A stretch of DNA of 16,112 nucleotides from positions 1-16,112 of the forward strand of contig CANSQW010000008.1 of NCBI GenBank assembly GCA_947649215.1, given 5' to 3'. Below the pieces are notes generated by a model, which saw only the letters and a program-made list of their open reading frames with translations, did not search any database and had not been told where the DNA came from. The position numbers and the translations under genes were made by a program. This DNA comes from an uncultured bacterium (GTDB lineage Bacteria > Actinomycetota > Coriobacteriia > Coriobacteriales > Eggerthellaceae). This document shows, in pieces, positions 14,695 through 16,112 of this stretch. Within the stretch, counting starts at the first letter, position 1; every line of letters starts with the position of its first letter.

Positions 14695-16005
14695 ATGGCT
14701 GAAGAAAAGAAGGGGTTCCATCGCGCCTGGCTGGTCTTCATCGGCGTCTGCATGATGATGGCTGGCGGCATGGGCCTCGTGCTCAACGTGATGGGCAACT
14801 ATTTCGCGCCGATGGCCATGGCCTTCGGTCTGGTCACTCCCGACGGCAAGCCCGATGTGACCCAGGTGACCCTGCTCATGACCGTGTATTCGTACGTCAT
14901 GCTTGTCTGGCTGCCGTTCTGCGGCCGTCTGTTCGACAAGGTTGACGCACGGATTCTGTTCGGCGTCAGCGGCTGCCTGATCGTCGTCGGCTGCCTGCTG
15001 TTCAACGTCTGGACCGAGGTGTGGCAGATCTACATCTCCGGCGCCCTGTTCGGCCTGGCCGGTCCTGCCATCTTCCTGGTGGGCCCCTCCGTGCTGATCA
15101 ACAACTGGTTCGCCCCCAAGCAGGCGGGCAAGTTCCTCGGCATCGCGTCCGCCTTCACCGGCGTGGGCACCTTCGTGTGGTCCCCGGTGTTCGCCGGCCT
15201 CGTCAAGGCTGAGGGCTACAAGTTCGGCTTCACCGTCGAGGCCGTCATCGCCGCCGTGCTCATTCTCATCCCCGCGTTCTTCTTCTTCCGCACGCGTCCC
15301 GAGGACGTGGGCCTGCAGCCGTGGGGCATCGAGAAGGAGACCGCCGAGGGCGAGAAGCCCAAGGCCGTCGGCGTCAGCGGCAAGTTCGCCCTGGGCACCA
15401 TCGCCTTCTGGGCCATCCTCATCGGTGCCGGCCTGATCTCCCTGGGCGGCGGCTACAAGTCCCTCATGCCCACCGCCGTGCAGTCCGTGGGCGGCCCTGA
15501 GCTGGCCATGCTCGGTGCGACGATGATCTCCGCCGCCGCTGTCGGCAACATCCTCGGCAAGATCACCCTGGGCACCCTGGCCGACAAGATCGGCATCAAG
15601 AACGCCATGGTCGGCTTCGCCGTCGTGTCCGCCATCGGCTTCGCGCTCATGGTGGCCTTCATGGGCGACAACATGGTTCCGATGATCGTCGCCGGCTTCT
15701 GCATCGGCACCGGCGACGCCATGATGTCCGTCGGCCTGCCGCTCATCACCCGTGCCTGCTACGGCGATCGCCGCTACGGTGAGATCTACTCCTACATGAA
15801 CATGCCCATCGCCCTGCTGGGCGGCCTCGGCGCCACCTTCGTGGCCCTGGTGGCCAGCTTCACCGGCGGCTTCCAGGCTGCCTACGGCTGCGGCATCGTG
15901 TTCGAGGCCATCATCGCGGCGTGCATGATCATCGCCGTGGTGACCGCCAAGAAGTTCCGCGACAAGTGGACCGCCGAGGGAGAGCCCGAGAAGTCTCGCG
16001 GCTAG
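14695..16005 (+). CDS. MFS transporter, OFA-like, probable aromatic substrate carrier
   Basis: This 436-aa protein has about 12 membrane helices in two halves with a central polar loop near residues 200-235. The MFS signature loop after helix 2 is G77-RLFDKVDAR, and the equivalent loop in the second half reads GTLADKIGIKNAM. RTRPEDVGLQPWG at the end of the first half is typical of the oxalate/formate antiporter-like (OFA) branch. The start at 14695 follows AGAGGAAAGG by 7 nt; the frame is open back to 14611 but those codons lie in the leader. Transporters of this class sit next to cytoplasmic catechol dehydroxylases in gut actinobacteria, so import of the molybdoenzyme substrate, or exchange with product, is inferred. 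Codon use looks strongly optimised, suggesting good expression. Substrate not determinable. Confidence 0.88.
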   Translation: MAEEKKGFHRAWLVFIGVCMMMAGGMGLVLNVMGNYFAPMAMAFGLVTPDGKPDVTQVTLLMTVYSYVMLVWLPFCGRLFDKVDARILFGVSGCLIVVGCLLFNVWTEVWQIYISGALFGLAGPAIFLVGPSVLINNWFAPKQAGKFLGIASAFTGVGTFVWSPVFAGLVKAEGYKFGFTVEAVIAAVLILIPAFFFFRTRPEDVGLQPWGIEKETAEGEKPKAVGVSGKFALGTIAFWAILIGAGLISLGGGYKSLMPTAVQSVGGPELAMLGATMISAAAVGNILGKITLGTLADKIGIKNAMVGFAVVSAIGFALMVAFMGDNMVPMIVAGFCIGTGDAMMSVGLPLITRACYGDRRYGEIYSYMNMPIALLGGLGATFVALVASFTGGFQAAYGCGIVFEAIIAACMIIAVVTAKKFRDKWTAEGEPEKSRG

Positions 16006-16016
16006 CCTTCGCTGAA

Positions 16017-16048
16017 CGTGCGGCGCCGTAAGGCGCCGCACGGGTTTT
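16017..16048 (+). terminator. Intrinsic terminator after the MFS gene
   Basis: CGTGCGGCGCC (16017-16027) pairs perfectly with GGCGCCGCACG (16032-16042) over 11 bp with a GTAA loop, followed by GGTTTT. It lies 12 nt past the MFS stop and is the only plus-strand hairpin in the window with a clear T-run, so it probably ends the whole cluster. The remaining bases to 16112 contain no gene I can support. Confidence 0.85.
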
Positions 16049-16112
16049 ATACCCCGGTTTGAGTATATATGTTGGAGTCGCGGGAGCGCAACGCGCGATA
16101 GGCAGGTGCACA

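Noticed and set aside
1..16112. tRNA, rRNA, CRISPR arrays, insertion sequences, phage or plasmid functions
   Set aside because: No cloverleaf, spaced short repeats, transposase or integrase motifs were seen. The only long repeats are the two tracts inside the alpha paralogues.
16050..16112. Short ATG frame at about 16069 after the MFS terminator
   Set aside because: It stops after about ten codons and has no ribosome site; the next gene probably begins beyond the window.

Overview
The window is uniformly GC-rich coding DNA with closely spaced genes and strong Shine-Dalgarno sites. It carries several cytoplasmic molybdopterin enzymes, a 12-helix LuxR-type regulator and an old-yellow-enzyme reductase. 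This combination points to an anaerobic gut actinobacterium of the Eggerthellaceae (Eggerthella/Gordonibacter/Adlercreutzia type). The assignment rests on gene content and recognisable family resemblance, not on a search.

Layout. (1) 107-3362, plus strand: an OYE-type FMN/Fe-S/FAD reductase (661 aa), a UroD/methyltransferase-fold protein (330 aa) and an 8-cysteine mini-protein (60 aa), closed by a bidirectional terminator at 3413-3444. (2) 3465-6695, minus strand: a two-gene molybdoenzyme unit, with an alpha subunit (814 aa) followed by a 4Fe-4S beta subunit (258 aa) that has a long unexplained C-terminal extension. (3) 6696-7116: a divergent intergenic region. (4) 7117-8633, plus strand: a membrane-spanning LuxR regulator whose membrane and DNA-binding halves lie in different frames, joined exactly at a run of nine G. 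(5) 8847-14411: a second molybdoenzyme unit, alpha1 (846 aa), a short beta (112 aa) and a paralogous alpha2 (850 aa). (6) 14695-16005: an MFS transporter (436 aa) with a strong terminator.

Reading of the locus. The three alpha subunits belong to the acetylene hydratase / pyrogallol transhydroxylase / catechol dehydroxylase branch of the DMSO-reductase superfamily. They lack export signals and so should act in the cytoplasm. Known gut catechol dehydroxylases of Eggerthella and Gordonibacter are encoded with small Fe-S electron carriers, MFS transporters and membrane-bound LuxR regulators, and this locus repeats that plan. The inferred model is: the MFS protein imports an aromatic substrate, the OYE protein may reduce an alkene or enone on it, and the molybdoenzymes remove or move ring hydroxyls using electrons from the beta subunits. 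The LuxR protein would sense the substrate and switch the genes on. Substrates cannot be read from the sequence.

The most unusual points are the poly-G frameshift in the regulator (possible on/off or membrane/soluble switch), two perfectly identical tracts of 221 and 207 bp between otherwise diverged alpha1 and alpha2 (recent gene conversion), a 37-nt element shared by the upstream regions of the regulator and alpha1, and the C-terminal extension on the minus-strand beta subunit.
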